Below are positions 16,222-21,711 of a stretch of DNA of 27,290 bases, piece by piece. The stretch comes from a virus. Below the pieces are notes generated by a model. That model was not told the DNA's origin, searched no databases, and saw only the letters and a list, made by a program, of their open reading frames with translations. The translations under genes were made by a program, and so were the position numbers. The stretch lies in IMG/VR virus record IMGVR_UViG_3300032116_001099, positions 1-27,290 of that record; one strand, written 5' to 3'. The number at the start of each line of letters is the position of its first letter. The stretch's first letter is position 1.

Positions 16222-16868
16222 TACTGCAATTCCAGCAGCAACTCTAGGTAGTGAATGGCCTTGCGGATGTCAGCAGCGCCATTCTGATGCTTTGCTAAAT
16301 ATTCGATCAGCTTTGCAAGCCTAGTTTGATTGTCATTCACATGACCAAGTGATGCATTGCAGTTAAAGCAAAGAACGCCTCTAACTTTGTCGGTCTTGTG
16401 ACAATGATCTATGTGTCGATCTCTAGGGTCGCTAAATTCTTTTTCACAAACAAAGCAATTTGTTTCGCTGGCTAGTTTTTCGGCCACATCTTTTGTGACT
16501 TTGTAAATTGTCGCAATCCTAGAAATCCTATTTTTATGTTGATTCTTAGGAAGGCTATTATTTTGCTTATCTCTTTTTGCCTGACATTCTTTGCATAGCC
16601 GATGCTGCTTTCTACGTGGATTTATTTTGCATTCAAAACACGTAGCGGAGCAAGAAAGGCAAAGCCTTGCGCCTCTTGAGACTCCCTGTTCTTTTGGGTT
16701 TCCACAAGAAATGCATGGCTTGCCAACTCTTTTTAGCCTCGCTCTTTCTGCAAAACAATCTTTGCATTGAGACTGCTTTCCATCAAGCAAGCCGGGATGA
16801 TCTGAGAAATCAAACAATGACTTGTCACTTTTGCACCTTGTGCAACACTTGCTCATTAGTTTGACCAT
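16197..16868 (-). CDS. Endonuclease VII-like HNH protein with a DUF3310-like tail
   Basis: I choose the ATG at 16868 because GGAG lies seven bases upstream of it; a longer frame starts at 16919 and a shorter one at 16856. The protein is about 223 residues. The N-terminus has Cys pairs (KCCTRCKSDK, CISCGNP, CLSC..CFEC) that should bind zinc. The C-terminal half has CFVCEKEF, DRHIDHCHKTDKVRGVLCFNC and NASLGH, the His-Cys signature of the T4 endonuclease VII / HNH recombination nuclease family. The last 28 residues (ADIRKAIHYLELLLELQY and onward) copy the C-terminus of the neighbouring DUF3310-like protein. The gene is therefore probably a mobile homing endonuclease. Confidence 0.75.
   Translation of the reverse strand: MVKLMSKCCTRCKSDKSLFDFSDHPGLLDGKQSQCKDCFAERARLKRVGKPCISCGNPKEQGVSRGARLCLSCSATCFECKINPRRKQHRLCKECQAKRDKQNNSLPKNQHKNRISRIATIYKVTKDVAEKLASETNCFVCEKEFSDPRDRHIDHCHKTDKVRGVLCFNCNASLGHVNDNQTRLAKLIEYLAKHQNGAADIRKAIHYLELLLELQYQDKTSRT
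16222..16274. repeat. Direct repeat copy A: 3' end of HNH gene
   Basis: A 53-base segment that aligns by hand, without gaps, to 16868-16920 (36 of 53 bases identical). On the minus strand both encode the same peptide core KAIHYLELLLEL. This copy lies at the 3' end of the HNH gene. Confidence 0.7.
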
Positions 16869-17142
16869 ACTCAAGCTCCAAAAGCAATTCAAGATAATGA
16901 ATCGCTTTAAGTATATCATCTTTCCCGGCTTTGGATTTATGACGGGTGACGTATTTCACTACGTTGCCTTCACAAAAGCCTAGATCGTTTGCATGGATGT
17001 AGACGATAGGCTGGATGCCTTTGTCCTTGTAGTGGTTGCCCGATACCTGCTTGTCGAGCGCAGAAACACGGATGGTTGGTTTCTGGCAAATCGGACCAGT
17101 GTTGTAGCACTGTGCTGCTGTTTCACAAGAGTTGCAAAGCAT
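16825..17142 (-). CDS. DUF3310-like nucleotide kinase-region protein
   Basis: A 105-residue protein with AAGGAG six bases upstream of ATG 17142 and a start overlapping the MazG-like stop (TAATG). The block VSGNHYKDKGIQPIVYIHAN, then GFCEGNVVKYVTRHKSKAGK and DDILKAIHYLELLLELEY, is the classic DUF3310 pattern ('hY...gi.pi.yI....l.f.eGNvvKYv.Rhk.K.g..Dl.KA..YLe.l'). An N-terminal extension has four Cys (C3, C6, C12, C19) that could bind zinc. DUF3310 genes are common near nucleotide metabolism genes in phages; their biochemical role is not established. The 3' end overlaps the HNH start by 44 bp. Confidence 0.75.
   Translation of the reverse strand: MLCNSCETAAQCYNTGPICQKPTIRVSALDKQVSGNHYKDKGIQPIVYIHANDLGFCEGNVVKYVTRHKSKAGKDDILKAIHYLELLLELEYGQTNEQVLHKVQK
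16868..16920. repeat. Direct repeat copy B: 3' part of DUF3310 gene
   Basis: The partner of the repeat at 16222-16274. It lies inside the DUF3310-like gene, upstream of its stop, and its first base is the A of the HNH start codon (minus strand). The body of the HNH gene is thus flanked by two diverged direct repeats. Confidence 0.7.
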
Positions 17143-17447
17143 TATGACTCCTTGACGAACACGCCATTGGGCATCAGTGTGCCCTTGCGGTGCTTGATTT
17201 CGGCATAAGCCTGTTCCATGCAGGTCACCAAATTGATGTCTTGCAGGGCGCAGTAATTGATAAGGCAGACCATCACATCACCAACGCCGTCAACGATGCC
17301 TTCACGGTCCTTTTTGATGGTTGCATCAGCCAGTTCGCCAAGCTCAGACATAGCCTTGAGCAACTGCGTGTCAGGTGTGCTGTTTGGAATGATCTTCCGA
17401 GCTTCAGCCCACTGGATGATTTTCATCTCAACGTCTGCGTAGCTCAT
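17142..17447 (-). CDS. MazG-like nucleotide pyrophosphohydrolase
   Basis: A 101-residue, all-helical protein. It has KAMSELGELADATIKKD in the first half and GIVDGVGDVMVCLINYC in the second, the ExxE...ExxD-type metal-binding layout of the MazG superfamily (seen here as E-x-x-E in SELGEL... and D-x-x-x-D in DGVGDVM). These enzymes hydrolyse nucleoside triphosphates, or in some phages ppGpp-like molecules, to monophosphates. It overlaps both neighbours by 3-4 bp. The substrate cannot be told. Confidence 0.75.
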   Translation of the reverse strand: MSYADVEMKIIQWAEARKIIPNSTPDTQLLKAMSELGELADATIKKDREGIVDGVGDVMVCLINYCALQDINLVTCMEQAYAEIKHRKGTLMPNGVFVKES

Positions 17448-17653
17448 GCTTGCTCCAGTGCAAGGCTGTCTTGCTCTTGGCGCAGCGCAGTCTCAACAGA
17501 GCCGCCTTTGGAAATAAGATCAATCAACTGATCTTGTGTTGGAACTTGGACCTTGATGACTCCTTGAGCAACGTGGTGCAAGGCTTGTGCGCGAGTGTTG
17601 GCGCGGATAAGGCGGGTTTCTTGGCCGTAGCCAACGATGTAAATGCGGGACAT
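17444..17653 (-). CDS. Small protein of unknown function
   Basis: A 69-residue protein. I choose ATG 17653 because AGGAGA lies a few bases upstream; an in-frame codon at 17683 is unsupported. The sequence MSRIYIVGYGQETRLIRANT, followed by RAQALHHVAQGVIKVQVPTQ, resembles a family of small phage proteins in which a 'iy.V......rli.A.s..qA..hv' pattern is seen. No catalytic motif is visible. It overlaps the MazG-like start by 4 bp, so the two are translationally coupled. Confidence 0.6.
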   Translation of the reverse strand: MSRIYIVGYGQETRLIRANTRAQALHHVAQGVIKVQVPTQDQLIDLISKGGSVETALRQEQDSLALEQA

Positions 17654-17692
17654 ATCTTCTCCTGTGGTTAAAAAAATTGGCAATTAAATGCT

Positions 17693-18019
17693 TTATTTGT
17701 TGTGAGCAATGTATAAGGCAATGCGAGTGCTTACCGACAGAGGCTTGCGGTAATAGCTTTCCTCTTCATTGGTCTTTTCAGCAATTCCCAAAGCAGACAG
17801 CAAGGTATGCGCTTGAGAAAGTTCGTTTTGCGCCTCGGCGCGGCTTTCGTTGGCGTATTTAATAGAGTCCCCTTGTGCTGAGAGCTTCTTCTCCAAGTCG
17901 GCAACACGGACGGCATTCTCTTTACGCAACTTGTAAAGTGCCGCGACTTCTTCCGATGTCAGCTCAATGTTCAAGTTCTCCAGCTCTTCTCCAGCAACCG
18001 TGATCGTAATTGTGTTCAT
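17693..18019 (-). CDS. Helical protein of unknown function
   Basis: A 108-residue protein. It begins with a beta segment (MNTITITVAGEELENLNIEL) and then has a long helix from about residue 28 to 85 with heptad-like spacing (EKKLSAQGDSIKYANESRAE). A short C-terminal basic helix ends the protein. It is probably a dimeric coiled coil. The ribosome site is poor. A 103-bp gene-free spacer lies upstream. I do not recognise the family. Confidence 0.55.
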   Translation of the reverse strand: MNTITITVAGEELENLNIELTSEEVAALYKLRKENAVRVADLEKKLSAQGDSIKYANESRAEAQNELSQAHTLLSALGIAEKTNEEESYYRKPLSVSTRIALYIAHNK

Positions 18020-18122
18020 AAGACTCTTTCTAGTAAATGGGTGGGCCTACTCGCTGCGTCTGTGCCGACCTTTATGGCTATGGGCCATACGTCATCACAC
18101 AGCATCCGCTTTCAGCCCGAAA
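18020..18122 (-). other. Gene-free spacer with nested complementary segments
   Basis: This 103-bp spacer on the minus-strand operon holds no plausible gene. Three nested complementary pairs can be drawn: GGGC/GCCC (18115-18118 with 18043-18046), CTGTG/CACAG (18098-18102 with 18060-18064) and a 6-bp hairpin TATGGC/GCCATA (18084-18089 with 18073-18078, 5-base loop). The stacking is regular but each pair is short. It may be a structured leader, or chance. Confidence 0.25.
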
Positions 18123-18617
18123 TCATTTGATTGTCAATCTGTCCTTGCGAACAATGTAGGCTCCAGCAACAGGCTCACCAGCAAGGATCGCTGCCTTGAT
18201 CTTGGTTTTGCTTGGTTCTGGAGGCTTGGGGTCGCCGCACAATTCAGCAGGGAACTTTGCGCCCTCCTCAATCACAACGGATTCATCGCGGTCAACATAC
18301 AGCTTGACAATGAAAGACCCGTCAGCAGCCTTTATTTCGTGGATTCCAGCCGTTTTCATGTTCTCGGCAAGGTAATCCCTCAACTTCTCTGCTTTTCGCT
18401 CGTAGGCTGTTTGCAAGGCTTTGATGCGTTTGATAGCGTTCTTGGCCTGTTCAGCATCTGACTCGCAGTTCAGGACGTAGGCAGCGACAGCGTTTGCTTT
18501 GTTGCCGAGCATGACTCGGAACTCGTCAAACGCTGGCAGTGCCTCGCCAGTCTCAGGGTCAAACAATTCGTCAAGCTGTTCGCGAAACGATGTTGCAAGT
18601 TCGTAGAGACTGGTCAT
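18123..18617 (-). CDS. Gp157-like phage protein
   Basis: A 164-residue protein starting two bases after the stop of the SSB-like gene. It has an N-terminal ELATSFREQLDELFDPETGE, a long helix (AEQAKNAIKRIKALQTAYER) with KAEKLRDYLAENM, and a beta-rich C-terminal part (FIVKLYVDRDESVVIEEG). This order, in particular the helix 'a.ai..eikrL..r......e.lk.yl...m', is the siphovirus Gp157 family. Related phage proteins have been connected with replication or phage-resistance phenotypes, but no biochemical role is known to me. Pairing with an SSB-like gene supports an early DNA-metabolism role. Confidence 0.7.
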   Translation of the reverse strand: MTSLYELATSFREQLDELFDPETGEALPAFDEFRVMLGNKANAVAAYVLNCESDAEQAKNAIKRIKALQTAYERKAEKLRDYLAENMKTAGIHEIKAADGSFIVKLYVDRDESVVIEEGAKFPAELCGDPKPPEPSKTKIKAAILAGEPVAGAYIVRKDRLTIK

Positions 18618-18619
18618 GG

Positions 18620-19246
18620 TCAGAAATCAGGTTCGTCAGATTGCTGATCTTGGCCGACTGAATGACCTGCTGCTTGTGCGAACTCTGGGCTGCGCTTGAT
18701 CGCATCTTTAAGCTTGTCGTGGAAGCTGTCAAACAAAGCCCAATCAGGATTGTCCAAGTCAAACATCACAGTCTCATGGACTGGTGCTGGCTTGCTGGCC
18801 TTCAGTGCTGTCGGCAACGGAGTCAGGTTTGCCACGTTGCTGTACGTCTTGCCATTGGTTTCGCTTGTTGTCACGTTGACCATGCAGTACGCACCAATCA
18901 GCTTGCTGATGTCAAAGCCTTTGGCCTCTTCATCCGTAAACTCACGTCCACGCCACGATTGCAAGTCTTTACGCAGCGATGCCTTCTCGCTGAGTGACAA
19001 CGTGTATGACTTGCTGATGGTCATGGGCATCTCTTTGCCGTCAAACTCAACGGTCAAAGGCTTGCCCTCTTCATCCTCGCCAAACAACTCCCAAGCAACA
19101 CGAATTTTGTGCTGCAATTTCTCGCCGTACTGACCAGAAGACAACTGTGTGCCAAGGTCAATCAACGAATAGCAACGACCAACATGAACGCCAGAAGGCA
19201 CACGTTTGAAGTTACCACCACCACTATCAGAAGCTACAAAGCCCAT
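18620..19246 (-). CDS. Single-stranded DNA-binding-like protein
   Basis: A protein of 208 residues if ATG 19246 is used. GGAG lies 7 bases before 19246 but only 2 before the ATG at 19252, so the inner start is better placed. The N-terminal half is beta-rich, and CMVNVTTSETNGKTYSNVAN followed by LTPLP looks like an OB-fold strand pair of phage SSB-like proteins. The C-terminal end is disordered and very acidic, finishing SDEPDF, like the acidic tip by which bacterial SSB binds its partners. It would coat single-stranded DNA during replication or recombination. No named family is certain. An intrinsic terminator lies immediately upstream. Confidence 0.6.
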   Translation of the reverse strand: MGFVASDSGGGNFKRVPSGVHVGRCYSLIDLGTQLSSGQYGEKLQHKIRVAWELFGEDEEGKPLTVEFDGKEMPMTISKSYTLSLSEKASLRKDLQSWRGREFTDEEAKGFDISKLIGAYCMVNVTTSETNGKTYSNVANLTPLPTALKASKPAPVHETVMFDLDNPDWALFDSFHDKLKDAIKRSPEFAQAAGHSVGQDQQSDEPDF

Positions 19247-19257
19247 TTTCATTCTCC

Positions 19258-19285
19258 AAAAAAAACAGCCGTTACAGGTCGGCTG
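19258..19285 (-). terminator. Intrinsic terminator just upstream of the SSB-like gene
   Basis: Read on the minus strand, CAGCCG (19285-19280) pairs with CGGCTG (19271-19266) across an 8-base loop, and eight T follow (19265-19258). The T run leads straight into the GGAG ribosome site of the SSB-like gene. It should end transcripts of the two mini-genes upstream unless the polymerase is made resistant or the hairpin is disrupted. Confidence 0.7.
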
Positions 19286-19291
19286 AACACC

Positions 19292-19444
19292 TTATCTAAA
19301 CCAAAGGTAAAAGCCGTGCAAGATTCCAATTGGAAACAGCAATGCGCCAGCAATTAAAAAACCCCACAAGCCTTCTGCAAAGCAAGTGAAGATGTGTGTG
19401 AACCATGCAAAAATGCAAGCAAAACCAAATATTGCCGCCATCAT
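19292..19444 (-). CDS. Fifty-residue membrane protein
   Basis: A hydrophobic protein of 50 residues starting MMAAIFGFACIFAWFTHIFT, probably with two membrane spans (about residues 3-20 and 25-45). The start at 19444 forms an ATGA overlap with the stop of the upstream gene; an in-frame codon at 19510 is less likely. The function is unknown. It could be a membrane-acting early protein such as an exclusion or host-modifying factor. Confidence 0.5.
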   Translation of the reverse strand: MMAAIFGFACIFAWFTHIFTCFAEGLWGFLIAGALLFPIGILHGFYLWFR

Positions 19445-19596
19445 TGCACTCTCGTAATGGGTTGAGCCAGAAGCCAGTTGGAGCCAAGCTGATGGACAGA
19501 TCGTGCCCACTTGCGCTGGTAGCTGCGAATCACAGCAGGGGGTGCATCATAAGTCTGAAACAGTCGCCGTGCGTGGCGTAAAAGTGAAATGTTCAT
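19441..19596 (-). CDS. Small basic protein, first gene of the leftward operon
   Basis: A 51-residue basic protein beginning MNISLLRHARRLFQTYDAPP and ending HQLGSNWLLAQPITRVQ. I choose ATG 19596 because AGGAGT lies a few bases upstream; the ATG at 19641 has no such site. The pattern 'r..nrraWlrsv..LG.kWLLA.pv' is one I recall from small phage proteins of unknown function. Its positive charge suggests DNA or RNA contact. It is the first gene after the divergent spacer, so it should be expressed early. Confidence 0.6.
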   Translation of the reverse strand: MNISLLRHARRLFQTYDAPPAVIRSYQRKWARSVHQLGSNWLLAQPITRVQ

Positions 19597-19702
19597 TTGA
19601 ACTCCTGTCTTGTTGAGCCTCCACTGTAATCCAGCCAACAAGAAAAATTAACTAGGACAAACCCCTATATACAAGCAGGTCAACGATGATAATCTCTGCC
19701 GA
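19597..19702. promoter_or_regulatory. Divergent early promoter region (candidate)
   Basis: This 106-bp AT-rich spacer separates the leftward and rightward early operons, so it should carry promoters in both directions. On the plus strand GATAAT (19688-19693) is a good -10, but no good -35 is seen; transcription from it would begin a few bases before ATG 19703. On the minus strand TTGACC (19683-19678) resembles a -35, but no good -10 follows at the usual distance; TATATA lies too close. A phage-specific promoter type or an activator is possible. Confidence 0.4.
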
Positions 19703-19894
19703 ATGAAAACACCAGACCAACACGAAATAGATGCCGCTTGGGAGCTTTGCATAGACGCACTGCAATCCATTCGGAAATATACTTTTGACCCCGGCGACTT
19801 TGACGCAGCATCAATTGGGGTGCTGTGCAAAGCCATTGAATTACTCGCAAAGAAAGAAGTTGAAATATGCTACAAGAAAAACAGTTCTATCTGA
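19703..19894 (+). CDS. Small protein of unknown function, first rightward gene
   Basis: A 63-residue helical protein (MKTPDQHEIDAAWELCIDAL at the start, a C-terminal helix GVLCKAIELLAKKE). No Shine-Dalgarno is visible before the ATG, and the -10 candidate at 19688-19693 would leave almost no leader. The gene overlaps the next by 28 bp. It could be a leaderless early protein. No family is recognised, and expression is not proven. Confidence 0.5.
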   Translation: MKTPDQHEIDAAWELCIDALQSIRKYTFDPGDFDAASIGVLCKAIELLAKKEVEICYKKNSSI

Positions 19895-20271
19895 ACTGCC
19901 TTGCTGAAGGGCCAGTGAGCCATCGCAAGATCGCCAACAGGATGTCTTCAAGGTTTGGCACTTCACCTGCAACAGTCAAAAATGCTTTGCTGCAAGATGG
20001 ATTGATTGAACTGCATGAAAAAAAGCGTAAAGGGAAAACCAATAAATACAACCACTACTACAAGATCACAGACAAAAAGCTCAAGCCAGTCATCCTTGTC
20101 GAGCCAGAAATCATCGTCAGCGACACATGGGAAGACGGCACACCCAAGTCCAAGGGCAACGCCTTTGACCTGTCGTTAATCAAGAAAAGCCTGTTCGACA
20201 AGATGGAGTTGGCACGGTCAACCCAGAAGTACCACCAGAACAAGCCCATCACCATTTACAGCCGCGCTTGA
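19867..20271 (+). CDS. Winged-helix DNA-binding protein, putative early regulator
   Basis: A 134-residue protein. Residues about 5-60 form a helix-turn-helix / winged-helix domain (CLAEGPVSHRKIANRMSSRF, then GTSPATVKNALLQDGLIELH), with a basic wing (KKRKGKTNKYNHYYKITDKK). The C-terminal half is less structured. Such small proteins beside phage replication genes often act as regulators. The gene ends just before the structured RNA at 20291-20394, and the -35 box for that RNA lies in its last codons. Confidence 0.6.
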   Translation: MLQEKQFYLNCLAEGPVSHRKIANRMSSRFGTSPATVKNALLQDGLIELHEKKRKGKTNKYNHYYKITDKKLKPVILVEPEIIVSDTWEDGTPKSKGNAFDLSLIKKSLFDKMELARSTQKYHQNKPITIYSRA

Positions 20272-20284
20272 TTGGTGGTATAGT
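20255..20284 (+). promoter_or_regulatory. Promoter candidate for the RNA at 20291
   Basis: TTTACA (20255-20260, five of six to TTGACA) and TATAGT (20279-20284, five of six to TATAAT) are separated by 18 bp. The predicted start falls at about 20290-20292, right at the first base pair of hairpin I. The -35 box lies inside the end of the winged-helix gene. Confidence 0.55.
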
Positions 20285-20290
20285 TTAGTC

Positions 20291-20394
20291 AGACGGTTTA
20301 GATGTTGTGCGGACTAGGCACAGATACATCTAAGCCGTCAAAGGCTGACCCCTGAAGGTCTGGTGCTAGTCCCACCAGCTTTCAGGGGTTTTTT
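20291..20394 (+). ncRNA. Structured RNA with two hairpins and a predicted kissing loop
   Basis: Hairpin I pairs 20292-20305 with 20326-20339 (14 bp, one G-U) and continues with TGTGC/GCACA (20306-20310 with 20318-20322), with a three-base bulge GAT at 20323-20325. Its 7-base loop is GGACTAG (20311-20317). Hairpin II pairs CCCCTGAA (20349-20356) with TTCAGGGG (20381-20388) and CTGGTG (20360-20365) with CACCAG (20373-20378). Its 7-base loop is CTAGTCC (20366-20372), and a run of six T follows. The two loops are exact reverse complements. The segment has a promoter-like pair upstream and no open frame. It fits a roughly 104-nt small RNA or an attenuator leader of the replication gene. Confidence 0.7.
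20349..20394 (+). terminator. Intrinsic terminator before the O-like replication gene
   Basis: An 8-bp lower stem and a 6-bp upper stem separated by a small internal loop (GGT against CT) are followed by TTTTTT at 20389-20394. The GGAG ribosome site of the next gene lies at 20398-20401. A competing 4-bp hairpin GACC/GGTC (20347-20350 with 20357-20360) could disrupt the lower stem. Confidence 0.8.
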
Positions 20395-20407
20395 ATTGGA
20401 GATTTGT

Positions 20408-21148
20408 ATGGCACGGATTAGGACGATTAAGCCTGATTTTTGGCGTGATGAGCTTTTGGCTGGCGTATCTGCTGAAGCTGCCTTGCTTGCAATAGGTTTG
20501 CTGAACCATTGCGATGATGAAGGGTATTTCAATGCCAATCCAAAATTGGTTGAATCCGATGTATTTCCATTACGGAACTTGTTGAGGAAGACTACCGAAC
20601 TACTACGGGAGTTGTCATGTATAGGTTATATAGAAGTGTTTTCTGGGTCTGATGGAAAGACTTATGGAAAAGTTGCAAACTTTGAGAAGCATCAGGTCAT
20701 AAACAAGAAAACTCCTAGCAAAATCAAGGACTTATGTGAATTACTACAAGACTCCCACACTACTACCGTAGTCCTACCTACTGGAAAGGAAGGGAATGGA
20801 AAGGAAGTGGAAAAGGAAAGGAAGAAGGTAAGCGCTGTCGCGCCTCGTCCTGAAGATGTAAATCAGCAAGTTTGGGATGATTGGGTTGCCCTTAGGAAGC
20901 GCAAAGGTACAACCATTTCTGAGACAGCCATTGAAGGAGCAAGAGAGGAAGCCGCAAAGATTGGTTGGACTCTTCAGCAGTTTTTGGTTGAGTGGTGCAC
21001 CCGAGGATCACAAGGGCTGAAAGCTGAGTGGATTAAGCCTGACCAACAGAGCATGAGCAAGACTGGTCAAATGAACAAGAAGGTCATTTCTGGCCTTACC
21101 CGTGGCCTTATTGGAGGTGACAACAATGTCCGCTTACTTGGAAACTGA
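20408..21148 (+). CDS. Replication initiator-like protein (lambda O-type)
   Basis: A 246-residue protein. ATG 20408 has GGAG six bases upstream; codons from 20363 belong to the terminator. The N-terminal domain reads MARIRTIKPDFWRDELLAGV, then LLAIGLLNHCDDEGYFNANP and VANFEKHQVINKKTPSKI. This is the winged-helix pattern found in many phage replication initiators ('RirtIKPeFw.de.l......aRllfigLwn.aDdeG...'). A basic Lys/Glu-rich linker (residues about 126-140) is followed by a C-terminal helical domain (QQVWDDWVALRKRKGTTISE). It would open the origin and recruit the helicase loader encoded next. A purine-rich repeat sits in the linker. Confidence 0.75.
   Translation: MARIRTIKPDFWRDELLAGVSAEAALLAIGLLNHCDDEGYFNANPKLVESDVFPLRNLLRKTTELLRELSCIGYIEVFSGSDGKTYGKVANFEKHQVINKKTPSKIKDLCELLQDSHTTTVVLPTGKEGNGKEVEKERKKVSAVAPRPEDVNQQVWDDWVALRKRKGTTISETAIEGAREEAAKIGWTLQQFLVEWCTRGSQGLKAEWIKPDQQSMSKTGQMNKKVISGLTRGLIGGDNNVRLLGN
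20783..20823 (+). repeat. Three GGAAAGGAA repeats in a purine tract (origin candidate)
   Basis: GGAAAGGAA occurs at 20783-20791, 20798-20806 and 20815-20823, in a stretch from 20783 to 20828 that is almost all purine. It lies in the linker of the O-like gene, the same place as the iterons of the lambda origin. A short palindrome, ACTACCGTAGT, is at 20762-20772. No strong AT-rich unwinding region follows. Confidence 0.4.
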
Positions 21149-21512
21149 TTTTTGCAAGCCTGATGACGGGCTTGATTACATCTTTGGCCGAATGATGGCC
21201 ATTTTTGGCTCTTCGTTTGCTAGACACTTTGACGAGGTTGATCCTCAACTTGTTCGGCAAGAGTGGAAGAAGCAACTTGGCAACTTTTTGACTTACAGGC
21301 CAAGCATGGACTTTGCCATTGATAACCTTGATGGCAACTTTGTCCCAAGCGCAATTAAGTTCCGAAACCTTTGCAATGCTGGACCTGAAATTCCTGTCAA
21401 ACCTGTTCCTCAAATTACAAAGCAGCGTACACAAGCCGAAATCGCGTCTACAGAGGCCGCAAAAGCTAAAGCCAGAGCAATGCTTGAAGAACTAAAGGTA
21501 AAGTACAAATGA
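21126..21512 (+). CDS. Helicase loader-like protein (lambda P-type)
   Basis: A 128-residue protein with GGAGGTGA a few bases before ATG 21126. The block IFGRMMAIFGSSFARHFDEV, with DPQLVRQEWKKQLGNFL, and the segment FVPSAIKFRNLCNAGPEIPV match the short P-like proteins found after O-like genes in phages of proteobacteria ('f..m...YG..f...w....p..lk..Wa..l..f.......al......p..pP...eFr.lc'). Its role would be loading the host replicative helicase at the phage origin. The C-terminus is a charged helix rich in Ala/Lys/Glu. Confidence 0.65.
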   Translation: MSAYLETDFCKPDDGLDYIFGRMMAIFGSSFARHFDEVDPQLVRQEWKKQLGNFLTYRPSMDFAIDNLDGNFVPSAIKFRNLCNAGPEIPVKPVPQITKQRTQAEIASTEAAKAKARAMLEELKVKYK

Positions 21513-21700
21513 CAAAAACCTACGCACTTAAACGCCTGTTGGAACACGGTGAGTTGTCCAGCAAGGAAATCGAAGAAATTACGTTCTGGACAACAAAGCA
21601 AGTCTGGGCAACCCTCCAGCGTCTGCAAAAGACAAAAGTTGTTCGCAAGTACCCAAAGATGAAGTGGGGCTTGATTTCACTCAACCCATTGCCGTACTAA
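21509..21700 (+). CDS. Small winged-helix protein
   Basis: A 63-residue protein overlapping the previous stop by 4 bp. It reads MTKTYALKRLLEHGELSSKE, then EEITFWTTKQVWATLQRLQK, and ends in a wing-like strand (KVVRKYPKMKWGLI). This is a minimal helix-turn-helix of the winged type. It may act on the replication region or regulate nearby genes. I cannot name a family. Confidence 0.55.
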   Translation: MTKTYALKRLLEHGELSSKEIEEITFWTTKQVWATLQRLQKTKVVRKYPKMKWGLISLNPLPY

Positions 21701-21711
21701 GGGTAAACACC

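Noticed and set aside
20291-20394. tRNA or tmRNA-like cloverleaf
   Set aside because: There is no acceptor stem with CCA, no T-loop motif and no anticodon arm of the right size; the segment ends in a terminator T run.
20363-20407. Upstream start for the O-like gene
   Set aside because: The 15 extra codons would lie in the terminator hairpin and have no ribosome site; ATG 20408 has GGAG at proper distance and begins with the conserved ARIRTIKP.
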